64,000 bases of DNA from Undaria pinnatifida (lineage: Eukaryota > Sar > Phaeophyceae > Laminariales > Alariaceae): NCBI GenBank assembly GCA_012845835.1, contig JABAKD010000026.1, positions 7,148,493 through 7,212,492 on the forward strand. The letters are read 5' to 3'. How positions within the stretch are numbered: position 1 is the first letter of the stretch; every line of letters begins with the position of its first letter. Below are positions 1 through 13,900 of the stretch, piece after piece. The position numbers and the translations under genes were made by a program. The notes beneath the pieces are model-generated. The model saw nothing but the letters and a program-made list of their open reading frames with translations, made no database searches and was not told the origin of the DNA.

Positions 1-64
1 AACAACAACGATAGCAACAGACAACCTCGTAACTTCAAGCGTACAGCACCAGCCATGTTTTTGA

Positions 65-955
65 CCGCGTGCATCAAACTTGGTTCCTGGTGCCGGTACC
101 TGTATTCATGCTGGCACAATGCGATACGGGGCAGAATACTCACCTTACTTTTTTCACTCAACTACCCCCCACCCACGAACGACGAACGCCGCGCGCAGCC
201 TTGGCTACTGCCCCCCGAACTCCCTCAAGGCGGACGCGACGCTCCCGTCGTGGATTAAGGGACCCCAGCCATCGCGACGGTACCAACATCAACATCAACA
301 TCAACAGCGATGCCGAGGGAGGCGTAGGCATGTCGGCGGCGGTGACGTTAACGCTAGCCGCAACGGTCACGGTCGGTTAAAATCCGCGGCGTCATGCGAC
401 GACCGTGGCTATAGCGGCAGCGCCGACCGCAAACTCAGGGGGAGGAACTATTCTTATGACATCAACGCTAATGCTGGGGCCGGGGGTGAAGCTAGCTCCC
501 ACAAAGTCGGATATAAAGGACAAAATCGCAACGGAAAAAGTCCCAACGGACAAGACTCCAACGGATACATGTCCACCGGATACAGACCCAACGGACAAAT
601 GTCCAACAGACATATATCCAACGGACAAATATGCAGCGGGTATGAATCCAACGGATACACGTCGAACGGAGTTGGGAACGGTGCGATTGTCGGTACCCGA
701 AGCAGTCGTCGGCGAAAGACGCACGTCACTAGTCTCGGGGCGCAGCGGGTGGCGGGGGGGGGAGGGGGGGGGAGGGGGGGGGGGTTGACGGCGGAGCAGG
801 AGAAGATTAGGGCGGCGCATCGGGCGCGGGCTGCGGCGAAGCCGCAGGCGCCGCCCAAACCGCAGGTTCTTCCTCCACCGAACACGCAGGTGACGATCAC
901 GATTTTTCGTATTTTATTGATGGCTGGTGTACTGTATGCGCTGCTAGAAGTATAG
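65..955 (+). CDS. Low-complexity open frame; candidate first coding exon of the DHH-CBS gene
   Basis: An open frame runs from just after a stop at 62-64 to a stop at 953-955; the first in-frame ATG is at 119. It encodes a His/Gln run, an SNGY/SNGQ-type repeat region (about 520-680), a poly-Gly run (about 752-785) and a charged segment with TAEQEKIRAAHRARAAAKP followed by Pro-rich sequence. A donor-like CAG|GTGACG at 889/890 leaves the frame in phase 0, which matches the phase-0 start of the DHH exon at 1974, so 119-889 may encode the N-terminal leader of the next gene. If the frame is instead read to its stop, it ends in a hydrophobic segment (TITIFRILLMAGVLYALLEV) resembling a tail anchor, and would be the last exon of a separate gene. 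I cannot decide between the two; the domain is not recognised. Confidence 0.4.
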   Translation, partial: PRASNLVPGAGTCIHAGTMRYGAEYSPYFFHSTTPHPRTTNAARSLGYCPPNSLKADATLPSWIKGPQPSRRYQHQHQHQQRCRGRRRHVGGGDVNASRNGHGRLKSAASCDDRGYSGSADRKLRGRNYSYDINANAGAGGEASSHKVGYKGQNRNGKSPNGQDSNGYMSTGYRPNGQMSNRHISNGQICSGYESNGYTSNGVGNGAIVGTRSSRRRKTHVTSLGAQRVAGGGGGGRGGGLTAEQEKIRAAHRARAAAKPQAPPKPQVLPPPNTQVTITIFRILLMAGVLYALLEV

Positions 956-1000
956 TGCGCGACTCTTGCGTATTGATTACGTGGCTCTTCTCTACAGGGC

Positions 1001-1168
1001 CAGGTGTGTCCGAGACAAGCGGTAAGCACAGGTGTGTCCGAGACAAGCGGTAAGCACAGGTGTGTCCGAGACAAGCGGTAAGCACAGGTGTGTCCGAGAC
1101 CAGCGGTAAACACAGGTGTGTCCGAGACAAGCGGTAAACACAGGTGTGTCCGAGACAAGCGGTAAACT
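1001..1168. repeat. 28-bp minisatellite, 6 copies
   Basis: Six head-to-tail 28-bp units start at 1001, 1029, 1057, 1085, 1113 and 1141, with only one or two substitutions between copies. Each unit begins CAGGTGTGTCCGAGACAAGC and ends GGTAAGCA or GGTAAACA, so every copy carries an acceptor-like CAG and a donor-like GGTAAG. It lies either upstream of, or in the first intron of, the DHH-CBS gene. Confidence 0.95.
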
Positions 1169-1973
1169 ACAACGGTAGTGTTGTATCAGTACTGGTATAG
1201 TACAGCAGTGCACCAGGTACCTGGCAATACTCTGCATACGCGCCGTGCCTACGAGTGCCTACGAGTACAGCAGGCTGGCCGACTCAATGTGCACAACCCA
1301 GGGGTACTTATGCAAGTACATACCATGCGACAAATATGAAGCTACCACCTTCCCCGACTTAGGTGTTGTACGAGGTGCTGAGCCCCGCCGTGTGTCGTAG
1401 CATCGTCTCCCTCGGATGTCGAAAGTGTGCTCTCCTGGATGATCAGTTGCATAGCTGGTCCCTGGTAGTGTAAAAGCTGGTTCGTCGGGGTCCGAATCCC
1501 ACGGTGATCACTAATGTAGAAGCTGGCCTTCTCCGGGGCTGACGATGTCGCGGTGGCGAACTACCAATCCCTGATGTCTGCAGGAGTCGTTTGCGGCCGA
1601 CTGAGGCGATGCTTGATTCTTCGCTGTATTTGGCAAGGAGATGGTAGTGGCTAGACTCAATCAAGATTGAGCACGGGGGTTGCGCGTGGCGTTGACCCCG
1701 AGGCCTTCCGTCAAAACTTTGGTGACACGGGTATTCCGGCTCACCAGCGGAAGATCCAGCAAGGATGTCGGTGTCCTCGGGGTCCTCTTTCCGGAATCCA
1801 GAGGGGAGCGCGCTTGACCCGATATCCCCGACTGGCAGGATCTTTTAGACCTGGCCGATGGGGTATCCATCCGTGTGCATGCGTGTGCCACGGTCTACGA
1901 TACGTACGTTCTACCGTCCTCCACAGTAGTCTATATTGAATTATTTTTGCTTCGCGCAACTTCCCCTGCCTAG
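1169..1973. other. Non-coding stretch before the first certain DHH exon
   Basis: I see no conserved coding sequence here on either strand. The segment ends in a pyrimidine-rich tract and a CCTAG acceptor at 1973. It is either intron 1 (with the exon at 119-889) or 5' flank containing an unrecognised short first exon. Confidence 0.6.
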
Positions 1974-4900
1974 GCGTTGAACGTTGTGCTGACACACGCC
2001 ATGGCGGACTTCGACAGCCTCGCGGCGGCGGTCGGACTCGCTAAGCTCTGGCAAGACGAGCGCCCAGACGATGGTGAGAGAGGGGGGCGGTTTTTGGTTT
2101 GCTGCTCGAGGGTATTGTTTGTGTTGGATATTGTATCGAATGTTTCGGTATATCGAGATATGGGATATGGCGGTATGGTGTGAGACTATACTTAGCCCCG
2201 CGGGCGAAGGAGCGGGGGCTTAAGTGGTTCGGGATAGTCTGTCTTACTAAACTTCGCGGGGTTTTCGTGGTGAGTAAAGATGTAGTTGGGACCCCTCCGG
2301 GGGTCAGGGGTGGTGGATTTTCCATACGGTTGATAGCATCGCACTTCTCTTCGTACTGATCTATACGGTTGATAGCATCGCACTTCTCTTCCTACTGCTT
2401 TTGGACGATACAAACGACTTTCAAAGCGGGTTGAACTGGAAATGGGTGTTGTATTGTTGTATACCGAATGGCTTTTGGTTTGTCCGTGCCAAATAAGGGC
2501 ATTTGAACTCTCTTAAATCACCCCTTCTCTTAACGCCCATACGAAGGGCCTAAGCCGATACCTCTTAAACCAGTGACCCTTCTTGTAGTTTTTGCTTCCC
2601 TCTGTGCGGCGTGTGCCGTCTGGGGCGTCTTGTGCGGCTTGCTCTCAATCTGCGAGGACCTATCATATCGCAGTGTTGGGCTGGATTGGGTTGGGTTGGG
2701 TTGGGCGGGGTTGGGTAGGGTTGGGTCGGGTTGAGTCAGGTTGGGGTGGGTTTAGTGGGGTTGGGTTAGCGTGGTGTGGCTCGATTGGGCGTACGTGGGG
2801 GATACTTGATGAGGCCGCGCATCTCCAGTGTTTACAAGAATGCACACATCGGACAGATCACCGATTAGCTAAATGATCTAGAGTATCTATCCCCACTTGA
2901 TGACCCATATGATAGCTCATGTTGGGTGGGAGTCGTACGATCTGCATGATGTAGCACACGTTTCCTGCACTGGATCTATGCTCTGCGTATACAGATCCCG
3001 CACAACGTGTCGTAGCGGCAGCTATCGGATGTATTGTAGATGAGCTAGATAATCTAAATTATGTAGATCGTGATCTGTCTGAGGCGCGTGTGTGCTTATA
3101 TATATATATATATATTATATATATGTTTCAAATACGTCAGCTGCGAGTTCGATCAATTTCAAGGTCGATACGCATCGTTACAAGCTGCGTGATACTCCGG
3201 TCGCGCGTTTTTACTCTTTGAACGTATATCAATCTCCTGGATTGTGTTTTTTTCGCTAACTTTCTGCTTCCGTCTCGTCTGCGCACGCTTGTATCGACCA
3301 ATCGAAACGAAAAGAATGCTGCGTGTGCATCCCTCGAGGAACGCACCCGGTGGTAAAACGCTTCCTGGCTCTCCACAAGAACCTGTTCCCCATCAAAGCG
3401 CTGAAGGATATGGACCAGAACCGGGTGAGTCTTTTTCGAGAGTATGCTATTATTTGGTAGGTAGTGCCACCTTTACGATAGGAGTGGCCCTTATTTATTT
3501 ATTTATTTTGGGGGGGGAGGGGACGCCTCCGGTCTCCCACCTTACAGCAGCAGCACCAGTATGGTTCAGTAGTAGCCGCTGATCAGATACCCACCAGTTT
3601 CCTGTACTCTGCCGTGTATGCGTTGCTTGTCTACTACCCGCCTTGTCCTCATCTCTCTCCTGGATGACAGCTCATCTCCACCAAACCCGCTCTCTCATAC
3701 TTGTACGTAACCCCAGTCAACTATGCCTTCCTAATATATTAAGATCCATTCCCACTCCACAAACCCCTGAATTATCACGTTCAGTCTTACACCTGAGTGG
3801 CGGACGGGGCTCCTCAAATTAATAATTCCACATCTCCGACAGATCAGCGATCCCTATTTGATGATCTAGATCATTCAGGGAAGACCTGTGTAGTCTAGCT
3901 CATGATGCCGGGTGGGAGCCGTACGATCTGTACGATCTAGCGCGTCTTTCTTGGGTCGGATCTGTACTCGATAGATGCATACCCAGCACAACATCTCATA
4001 GCGGCAGATACGGATTGTACTACTGTATAGATTATTTTATAAAAGGAAAAAATATAGATGACATAAATGGTGATCTGTCCGAGCATTGAAGAGTTCTACC
4101 CAAAAGTCGTTGGAGCACCGTTGGAGTACCATTATAATGCTCGCTTAGGGTTTAACTAGGCCGTGGGGTTGTTTATCACATTCCATCTTTTCTTGTGATG
4201 TCATGGTCAAGTGTTTGGACGGGGTATAGATCTCCCTCCTCAAGTCCGGACCCTCAGAATTGGAAGCTGCCACTGCCACCCACATGCAAGAAAATACGCA
4301 CAAGGTGCGGAGTTCCGTTTCACAAGCGGCTCTTGTTAGGATGCAGCCCACCCTTCATACGACTAGCCGAACACCTCACGGTGCTTCGCGCTTGGTGGAC
4401 GCGGTGTCGGCCTGGTCGGCGAAAACCCGACATATGTCATGCTCCGTCCCGGCAATGTAGGGGTGCGAGGGTCATACCATATCGTGTCGAATACCTACTA
4501 CTGGTATGCCGTATGGTCTTAACCCTTCAGCTATGCATGAAACTAGTACCCCCGCCCCCCAATTTCCTGTGCTCCTGTTGTAGCGCCGAAAAGCTACCCC
4601 CCCTCCCCCCTTATTTGTGCGGCTATTAGTTACGTTGAAAACGTGCAAAGCTGACCCCCCCGCCGCCGCCGCTTATCCGTGCTTGTTGTTCGTATTGGGC
4701 TTTGTTCTACAGGTGTTCCGAGTAGGACTCGTTGATGCTCAGAGGCTGGACAGGGTGGGAGCGGCAGCAACTCTTATCTCCAACGCCACGGAGGTATTTT
4801 GTTCATGTACCAGTAGTTTGTAGGGTGGTAGGGCATAGGACAGAGAAACAGTTTTTAGTGTTGTAGTAATCGAATCAGTGCACACATTGATTATATTCGT

Positions 4901-7900
4901 GGGATAGAAAAAGAAAGATTTCTGAGTGGGGAGCGGCAGCAACTGTTATCCATATCGGCCGATAGAGGCATTTCGTGTTTTGTAACGTGCCAGGCTGAGT
5001 TTACTGTACATGCCGAGGACGAAGTAACAGCTATGGCTCAGTACGAGGTAGAATAAACATAAAATACTGCTGGGTGGGATGGCAGCAACTCCCATCTCAA
5101 CGCTACAGAGGCGTTTTGTGTAGAACGTGTTGTCGTGTTATTCGTACATTAATGTCGGTATGTCGGTGTGCTGTTCTGTGTGCATTGAAATGAAACCCAC
5201 TATATACTTGCGCAAGAAGACCCCTGGCCGAAGGGATCTGCGGCATGCTCAGCTCATCACATTGAAAGACTGTTGGTTTTACACCTGTACCTGATACCAG
5301 GTAGTTAGTTGTGCATTTGTCCAGGTGCATGAGGTGGATCACCACGTCGAGCAGAGCTGGTGATGTTTACTGCTACATGTCTCCGTGAGACGATCTGACA
5401 ATCTGTACGACATGGACGAAGATTATGGTGATCTGTCCGGCTTGCACTTGTGTGTTATACGGTATATCACGCGTACTTGGTTGTGGATTTGTCCGGGTGC
5501 GTGCGGTGGATCACTACGTGGAGCAGAGCGTGGACAGGCTGATGGTACGTGCATGTTTGCATGTTTACGCGTGATGCGTGATGGTCTGTACGGTTATGGT
5601 GAGGAGGAGTATCAGATATCATGATGGCGTATCATCCGTACTTATCGATCTGTACGTGTATAGGTGCACGTGGTGGATCACCATGTGGAGCAGAGCACCG
5701 ATATCAACGCCACGACCCTCATCATAGAAAAGGTAAGGACTGATAGATTAGACGGATAGATTTGCGAAATTGAGCTTAACAGGCTGATGTATCTGACAGA
5801 TGATGTGTTCGAACAATGAGATTGCTACGTAGACTGATAGATTTGACGGATATATCCGAAAAAGGTGCATAATAGACTGCTGTAATAGATTTGACGGATT
5901 TATTTGAAAATGAGCGCAATACGGACAAATTGATGGATTTGACGGATGATGTGTTCGGAAAGAGTAACAGAAAAATGGATTTGACGGATAGATTAAAAAT
6001 TGAGCATAATAGACTGATGGGTTTGACGGGTAGATTTCAAAATGATCGTGACACGGATAATTCGGTGGATTTGACGGATGCGTTCGAAAACTGAACGTAA
6101 TAGACCAATCGGTTTGACGGATGGTAGATTCGAAGAATGGGCGTACCTCGAATAGACTGGTGGATTTGACGGATGCACTCGAAAAATGAGCAGAATACAC
6201 GGACAGACTGGGGGATTCGACGGGTACATTCGAAAAATGGGCATAATACGGACAGACTGGTGGATTATTTGACGTACGAGTATACATTCGAAAAATGAGC
6301 ATGGTAGACTAATGGATTTGACGGATATATTCGAAACATGAGTATCATATGATACATACCCTGGTCAAGACATAATAGAATCGACACCACCACCACCGTC
6401 ATCATAGAAAGCGCTACTTCACAGCCAAGAATAACACTTCCTCGAAATACTCAGTATCAATTTTGTTCAAATCGGCGAATTCAACACTTGTACAACGCTA
6501 CCGGGAGGTCTTACCGATGGGTGAACCGTTGGGATCGGATGTATGCATGTAGGGGGGAGCAGTGATGATCACTCTCGAGGCATCAAGCGTCTCACGTACA
6601 TAGCTCTGCGACCTCAACGGAGCACACGAGCGGAGCGACAGTTTTCCTTGCCTAGTGATAGGTCTACAGTACATGCTAGTCTAGCTGTGAGTGCTGTGGT
6701 ACGGACGGACTGATGGGTTTGATGGGCAGGTGGTGGCGGCTATGTTGATGCTGATGCTGATAACATAGTGATGGTGACGACGATGGTGTACGATTCACAA
6801 ACCTTTTTTACGCTATAACGTTGCGGCATGTATAGCCCAATTGGTATACTCGTATTCTGTTGTTTCTGACCTCTTTGCTTTGCCGTGCTGTTGTAGACTT
6901 GCAATCTTCCCGAGTAGCGCGCCTATCTCTCTACAGGTGCAATGTGCAACAGAAGGCTTTTCCCGAAAGGGCCCGCCCTGTTGCCGTCCCCTCTTTTCTG
7001 GTTTCAGATTGCAACCGTACTCTACCGTAGTTCAACCAATCTATCCATGGAACAACTAGCAAACAATGAATCAAAATATTTTGCAAATGCTGTCTCGACC
7101 AACTAAAATCATTAAAATGAACCGTTGACCAATCGCATTCCAGGTGGGGTCTGTGTCGACGATAATAACGGAGCTGCTTCAGGCGCGGGGTTTGCAAATG
7201 GAGGAGGCCGAGGCCACGCTGCTCGCCTTGGGAGTGCACTCTGACACCGGCTCGCTCACCTTTGATTCTGCAACGGCCAGGTGCGGCACCATCAATTAAT
7301 AACACTCTCCTGACCGCCAGATTTTCCTGGAATTTTCTTGGACTATTCTGGCAGTACATAACAACAGTCAGTGTGATTATAGTACGGCTTCCTCCGCCGT
7401 TATACGGGCACTGAAGGCAAGGAGGGATGCGACTGCTGCATACGTATACCTGGTACCAGTACATGTTACCGCATGCTTAAAACCGTGAGATGTTACTCGT
7501 GCAGGGACGCCGTGGCGCTGGCGTGGCTGATGGAGCAGGGGTCCAGTCAACAGGCGATCGCCGAGTGAGTGGAGCACAAAGAGCAACCGCAAACATTTGC
7601 GTTAGCGTTAGCAGTAGGGACAGCGGTAGCGTTGGCGGTAACGTTGGTAGTAGTGTTAGCAACGGCGATAGCGTTATCCGTAGCGTGTTTTTCAATATCG
7701 ATAGTGGGGCGATAGTTATCGTGTTAGCGATAGCTATCGTGTTAGTGGTAGTGTTAGCGGTAGTGTTTGCAGTGTTAGCGGAAGTGTTAGCGGTAGTGTT
7801 AGCGATAGTGTTAGCGGCAGTGTTAGCGATAGTGTTAGCGACAGTGTTAGCGGTAGTGTTAGCGATAGTCATCGTGTTAGCGATAGTGTTATCGGTAGTG

Positions 7901-10900
7901 TTAGCGATAGTGTTAGCGATAGTGATAGCGACAGTGTTAGCGATAGTGTTAGCGACAGTGTTAGCGATAGTGTTAGCGACAGTGTTAGCGCTGGAGTGCG
8001 AATGCAATCGAGTTATCATGACGTACGACATGTATGCAAATACGTGGAAGTGAGGTGAGCTTAAGCTTTATTTTGCCCCATCCGCCGGAGGATAACATAA
8101 AAAAAGAATAGTCTAGCGGTAGCGGTAATGGTGCCGGTAGCCGTCGCGGTAGCGGTAGTGATAGCGATAGCGATAGCGACAGCGATAGTGATAGCGATAT
8201 CGATAGCGATAGTGATAGCGATAGTGTGGGCGATAGCAGTGGTGGTACTGGTAGAGGTAGCGGTAGCGACGGCGGTAGCAATAGTGATAGCGATAGCGAT
8301 AGCGATAACGACGGCGATATTGATGGCGATAAAACTATCGATAATACTATCGATAAAACTATCGATAAAACTATCGATAAAACTATCGATAAAACTATCG
8401 ATAAAACTATCGATAAAACTATCGATAAAACTATCGATAAACAAAGGTGTTATCGATAAACAAAGTTGTTATCGATAGTGATAATGATCGCGGTAATGTT
8501 AGCGAGTGTTAATAAGAACGGTAGTATTAGTAACAGCGATAGTGTAAATAACAACGATAGTATTTGTGGCATTAGTAGTTATAGAGGAGCAACGGAAATA
8601 GCGTAACTCTTGGTGATAGGGTTAGCGATAAGGATAGGAATAGTCTTAGCGCTAGTTGACGGTAGTGATGGTGGCAGCGGTAATGGTGGCCATAGCAGCA
8701 GCGATTGCTTTAACGACATTAGAGTATAGTGATAGTATGTTGGCAGTATTAGTGTTTGTGTTGGTATTGCGTCTACTGTTGTTGATGCTATTTATGCTTT
8801 TGCTATTGGTGTTTTAATGCTGGCGTTGTTGTTGGTATTGTTGCTGTTGCTTCGGTTGGTGTTGCTGCTGTTGGTTTTGTTGCTGATGGTATTGTTGCTG
8901 GTGGTATTTTGGCGGTCGATATGTTACGGTTGGAGTTGTGTTCGTTCGCGTAACGACCGTCCATTCGCGTTCCGTTTGACAGGTACGGGCACGCTGCCTT
9001 GTCCCCGGAGCAGCAGGGCACGTTGACGGAGTGCATCAACAATCTTAACCGGTAAGAGCATATTCATAGCCTATTCACATTCTTGTATACATTACGAGGT
9101 ACAATGTGTTCATGTTTGAAGAGCCCGTTGATCTGTCGCGAAGACTTACCGCTGCATGTTTTTTTCCCCTTGCCTCCGCCATACGTGCCGCATGCGGTGG
9201 CGTCGTCTTTGACGATACCGTTCTTGCCGATTTTTGGTGCTTTATTCTTCGGCTTGTTTCGCGTTTTTCTCTTCAAGCTTTGTTCTGTTTGTTTGACGAC
9301 CTGATGAACGGATTGGGGGCGAGGGATGTTGCTGCGTGACGACATCGCTCTCATCATCTGTTGGCGTTGTTGTTCTTCGATGCCGTCTTCATCTGCCAAT
9401 ATTGTTAGCCTTCGATGTCGCTCTCATCTGTGAAATGTCATTCTATGTTTTTGTCCTCGATCGTGCTGTGCTTTGCTTGTCGCTTTTCTTGCGACGCGTT
9501 GTTCTGTGTCTTGGTGACCGATGCTTGCCTGAAGAACGTCGCTGAACGGGGCCACTGTGTCGACGGCTATCGTGCAGCTTGACAGCTACGTCAACGGCAT
9601 GGCCGCGGTGGTGAGACGTGTACTGTACTGAAAAACGCTTCCACCTACAGTAGAAGCCCCTCTATAGTGCCGGTTGAGTAGTGTCGGTTGCCCGATACTG
9701 TGCCTGTGGTAGCGCTTGGCAATGGGAATAACCAGTAGTGACAGCATGCGGAGTAGTGCCGGTTGCCGCTGTAGTGCAGGTATTTCCCTCTATAGTGCAC
9801 AAATCGGCACTATAGGGGTACCCCCACTGTATCTAGTGAACGGAGAGGGAGGGGGGGGCTGCTATATCACAACCCGGATCTGAGTTACCGTAGTGGATGG
9901 AGTCATACATCTCCAAAAAATGATACATCCTCTGTAAAAACGCGCGACGGGAAAACCACGCAGCTTGCTAACAACGCGGAAGATTAGTATCGACCCCTAA
10001 ATTGATCGAACTCGTAGCTGCTTTATTTTAAGCGATGTTATTGTTAAAAAGTAGACGGGAAGCTGAGGCATGCCCCGTTGTTAGGGTGTGTGTGTGTCGG
10101 GGGGGGGTGCTTCGTGTCCGGCTCTGAGTTATGAAAATAGACGTAACTGGAAAAATCTTGCGAAGATAATGAGATGGGGCGGAACAAGGAAATAAAAATT
10201 AAAAAAGTGCTTCGGGTTTCAGACTTTGAGTTGTGTGGTATTCATGCTTTAGTCTTCGTTTTTTTTTTTAGCTAGATCCAGACTTGATGGTGACTACGAG
10301 ATCTATAGCATGTTGTTCTGGGCTTCAAACGCTAAGCTTTTATCATGCAATTATATTGTCCTACCTACCTTTTCAGTTATAAGCACAACAACACGAAAAA
10401 AAACAGCATAGCGGATGTTCCGTGTATGCTTATCTTGTACACCCCCCCTGTCGCCCCTCTCACCGCGGCCCTATAAACTCGCTATAAACTTGGCGTAATT
10501 GCGCTTTGTCCGGGGAACGTTCTCCGGAACAGGCCCAGAACGTTCTGGACGTTACCGACAGCGATGTCTTCATGCTGGGGGCGCACTTCCCGCAAAAGTT
10601 GGGCAGGGACCCAACTCACATGGTGCTCATCGGCAGGGCAAGGGTAAGTTGCCCGGGCGAACGCTAGTTGCATATCGGGTATGCAAATAAACTCTGCTCA
10701 CCCTTTGAGATAAATATTATTTTTAGTGTATTTTACTTTTTCTCTGTGGCCGTTTGGTTGAAATCGTTGGTTTTGGTAGCTTCCCGTTGCGAGGGAGTGA
10801 GGGTGCCAAGCGAGAGGTGGGTGGAGGTGCGCAAAGGTTTATTTTATAAAAAAAATCAAACACACGTCAGCTGTGAGTTCGATCATTCGAGGGCAGATAC

Positions 10901-13900
10901 TCATATATTTTCAAGCTGAGTGATATTCCGGTCGTGCCTTTTTGCAGATGATGTACTGTACTACATGGTACATGTTTTTTGAAGATACACGACTCCCCTT
11001 AGATACACTGTGAACAGGATAATTTTATCAAACGCTGATTTAGGTCCACAATCATTCTGCGCACTGATATGATACTACGTAAACACACCCAGTAATACCC
11101 GCGATCGGAGTATCACACACAGCTTGCAAAGACGAGTTTCGACGAAATCTTGGATCTCACAGCTGGAGTGTATTTTTATTTTTATTTTTACTGTTATAAT
11201 AACCCATAGTCTATATCAGGGCCAAAAAATTCAACAATACACCCACCTGGTGTTTCGTTCAATGAAACTGACGCGCAACCCGCACTAAGGGTAGTGTGTT
11301 CTCATCATCTTGTCATCATGTCCTTATCGTGTTATTATGGTCTAAACGCACCACTATGGATAACAACACACTCAATGCACGTAACGACACACTAAATGCA
11401 TGCATACCCAGTTTGCGATTGGGGGTCGTCGCATACACTGCAGGTTGTCGAGGTTTCCCGGGCATCGACAAACATTGTCTTTTCGTTCGGCATCGGATTG
11501 GTATTTTTGATAGTTGTTTGTACGGATTCTTCCAACTAGGCATAGAATTAGAGAATTAGGACATGCTGTGTTACTGTTAGTAGTGCTGAAGTGTGAATAG
11601 CACGCCATGCCACCCTCTTGTAATACCTTTCGTTGTTTTTCTTTCTTCTTTCGTTTTTTTTCGTCGTGGCTGCGTAAGTAGTACCAGGTAGGTATTTGCT
11701 TATTTCGTTCTTGTTTCCCCGTATAATCCTAACGCTGACCCCTTCCTCTGCCTCCGCTACCTCCGTTTCTCGCTGCTCGCTTGATGTTCGTTAGCCTCGA
11801 GTAAGCGCGGTTAATCTGGACGCTCTCATGGCCCACTACGGAGGGGGCGGGCACCGCAAGGTGACATAGCGGTAGCACCAGCTAGCACCAACGAAATTTA
11901 GCATAAACGAAATAGCTTACCTAGTCTGATGTTGCTCCCCTCTCACGGTAACATAACTAAGGTAAGACGTGGCCGCTAAGAGGCGCGCCTCATGCGAAGT
12001 GCGGCATATGTACAAGGGGACAGAAAGTAACTTATGGATGTATTGTAGGGAAATAAAAACAGTACGGGCCCTTGGACTGCTGGGTATCTTTGATGAGTAA
12101 CTTTGATGAGGATCTTTTTTTCCTATCTTATCTTTGACGAGTATCTTTGATGAGTATATTTGATGAGTATCTTTGATGAGGATCCTTTTTTCGTATCTTA
12201 TCTTTGATAAGTATCTTTGATAAGGATCTTTTTTTCGTATCTTATCTTTGATGAGTATCTTTGATGAGTATATTTGATGAGTATATTTGATGAGGATCTT
12301 TTTTTCGTATCTTATCTTTGATGAGTATCTTTAATAAGGATCTTTTTTTCGTATCTTATCTTTGATGAGTACCTTTGATTAGTATATTTGATGAGGATCT
12401 TTAGTGAATGTTTTTGTTGGGTATCTGTGATCAATATGTTTGACGAGTACATTTCATGAGTACATTTGGTATATATATGTGTTTGTTGAGTGGCGAGTAT
12501 CTTCAATGAGTGTTTTTGATGAGTATCTTCGATGAGTACATTTGATGAGTATTTTTCAGATGAGTACCTTTGATGAGTATCTTTGATGAGTATCTTCGAT
12601 TAGTATCTTTGATGAATATCTTTGATGGGTATCTTTGATGAGTAGCTTTGATGAGTACCTTTGATGAGTACCTTTGATGAGTACCTTTGATGAGTAAAAA
12701 TAACGGTGGACCCTTTTGGGACTTGATTAAAGTACAGGGACCAACCAACGACGAGTGCGAATGTTGTGAAGCGACTAGCAAGAGCGTGCTTGCAGTACGA
12801 GTATCATCATGCTGAGCGTGTGTGATGCAGCTGCTTACATTGCAGGTATTAGTATGAATAGGACACATCCGCTGTAGACCCTTTAGCTTCTTGAGCTATT
12901 ATTATTGATAGAGCTGCTTTTAGCTGCTTGGTGTGGCCGAATGCTGCCGTAACAAGACTCCTCCCATTAAGTGAAAAAAATCACCCACGTAGTATACTAA
13001 AAATACAAGTATCAACAACGCAGCTTGCAAATATGAGTGTCGACCCTAAATTCGTCAAACTCACAGCTGACATCGTTCGAATATTTATATAAAATACACA
13101 TAACAAACGGCCCACATTATCCACATGAACAACTACCTTGTACCTGGTTCATATTTTGTCGTGGACTAATGCTCAAGCCCCAGCCGTGGGAGCATAGGAC
13201 TAAGAACGACAGAGGAACAAAACACTGATAAATTGGAAACGATCTGCTAGGGTAGGAAATGTGTATGACGAACAACGTATATAGGGGCGTGTATGACACG
13301 CGCGCGTTTAGCAGCTCCTTACATCGCGGTACGGACACAGTCCCTATTACAATGCACTGTACCTGTACTTGCAGCTATTCCGTACCCCGTTAGCTAGGAC
13401 TGCTGCTAAATTCCAGGTATAGCCGATGCTCTAGCAATACACACGAACAAATACGAGGTACCTGGTACACGTTTTGGTTCGACTTGTGTCCCCTGGTGTA
13501 TTTACCCCTTATGATAAAACTGAACCCACGGTTTTGGCTCCAAATTACTTGGAGTTAGTATGAACTAATAATTTTTTGCAGGCCCAGAAAAGGTAATGCG
13601 CCGGAGTACAATGCACAGTGACAGGCTTAACCTGGCCGGTGTGCGTGACTCTGATTGGCCAGGCTGCCGCTGCATCCCTTCGGCTGGATGCTTCCACGTT
13701 ACCGGGGGGCGAGCCGGCGACGGCTGAATCTATCATGCAGGCGAGACGTCAGACTATCAAGTTGTTATTGCTTTGGTAATATTGTATTAATAGGAGTACT
13801 ATGAGTACTTGGTGAGCTACGTTGTTGTAGCTAGTCCTGCTGCTACTGCGGCGACGGCTGAGTGTGCCGTGCACGCGTAATGCTTGAGAAACAGTCAGGG

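Noticed and set aside
7477..8478. Asn-Thr/Val-Ala-Ile repeat proteins on both strands
   Set aside because: They are translations of the GTTAGC and ATCGATAAA arrays; open frames in all directions are expected from 6- and 12-bp repeats without stops.
12080..12700. A CRISPR-like array, because of the many regular repeats
   Set aside because: The 13-bp units are contiguous with no unique spacers, and the DNA is eukaryotic; it is a minisatellite.
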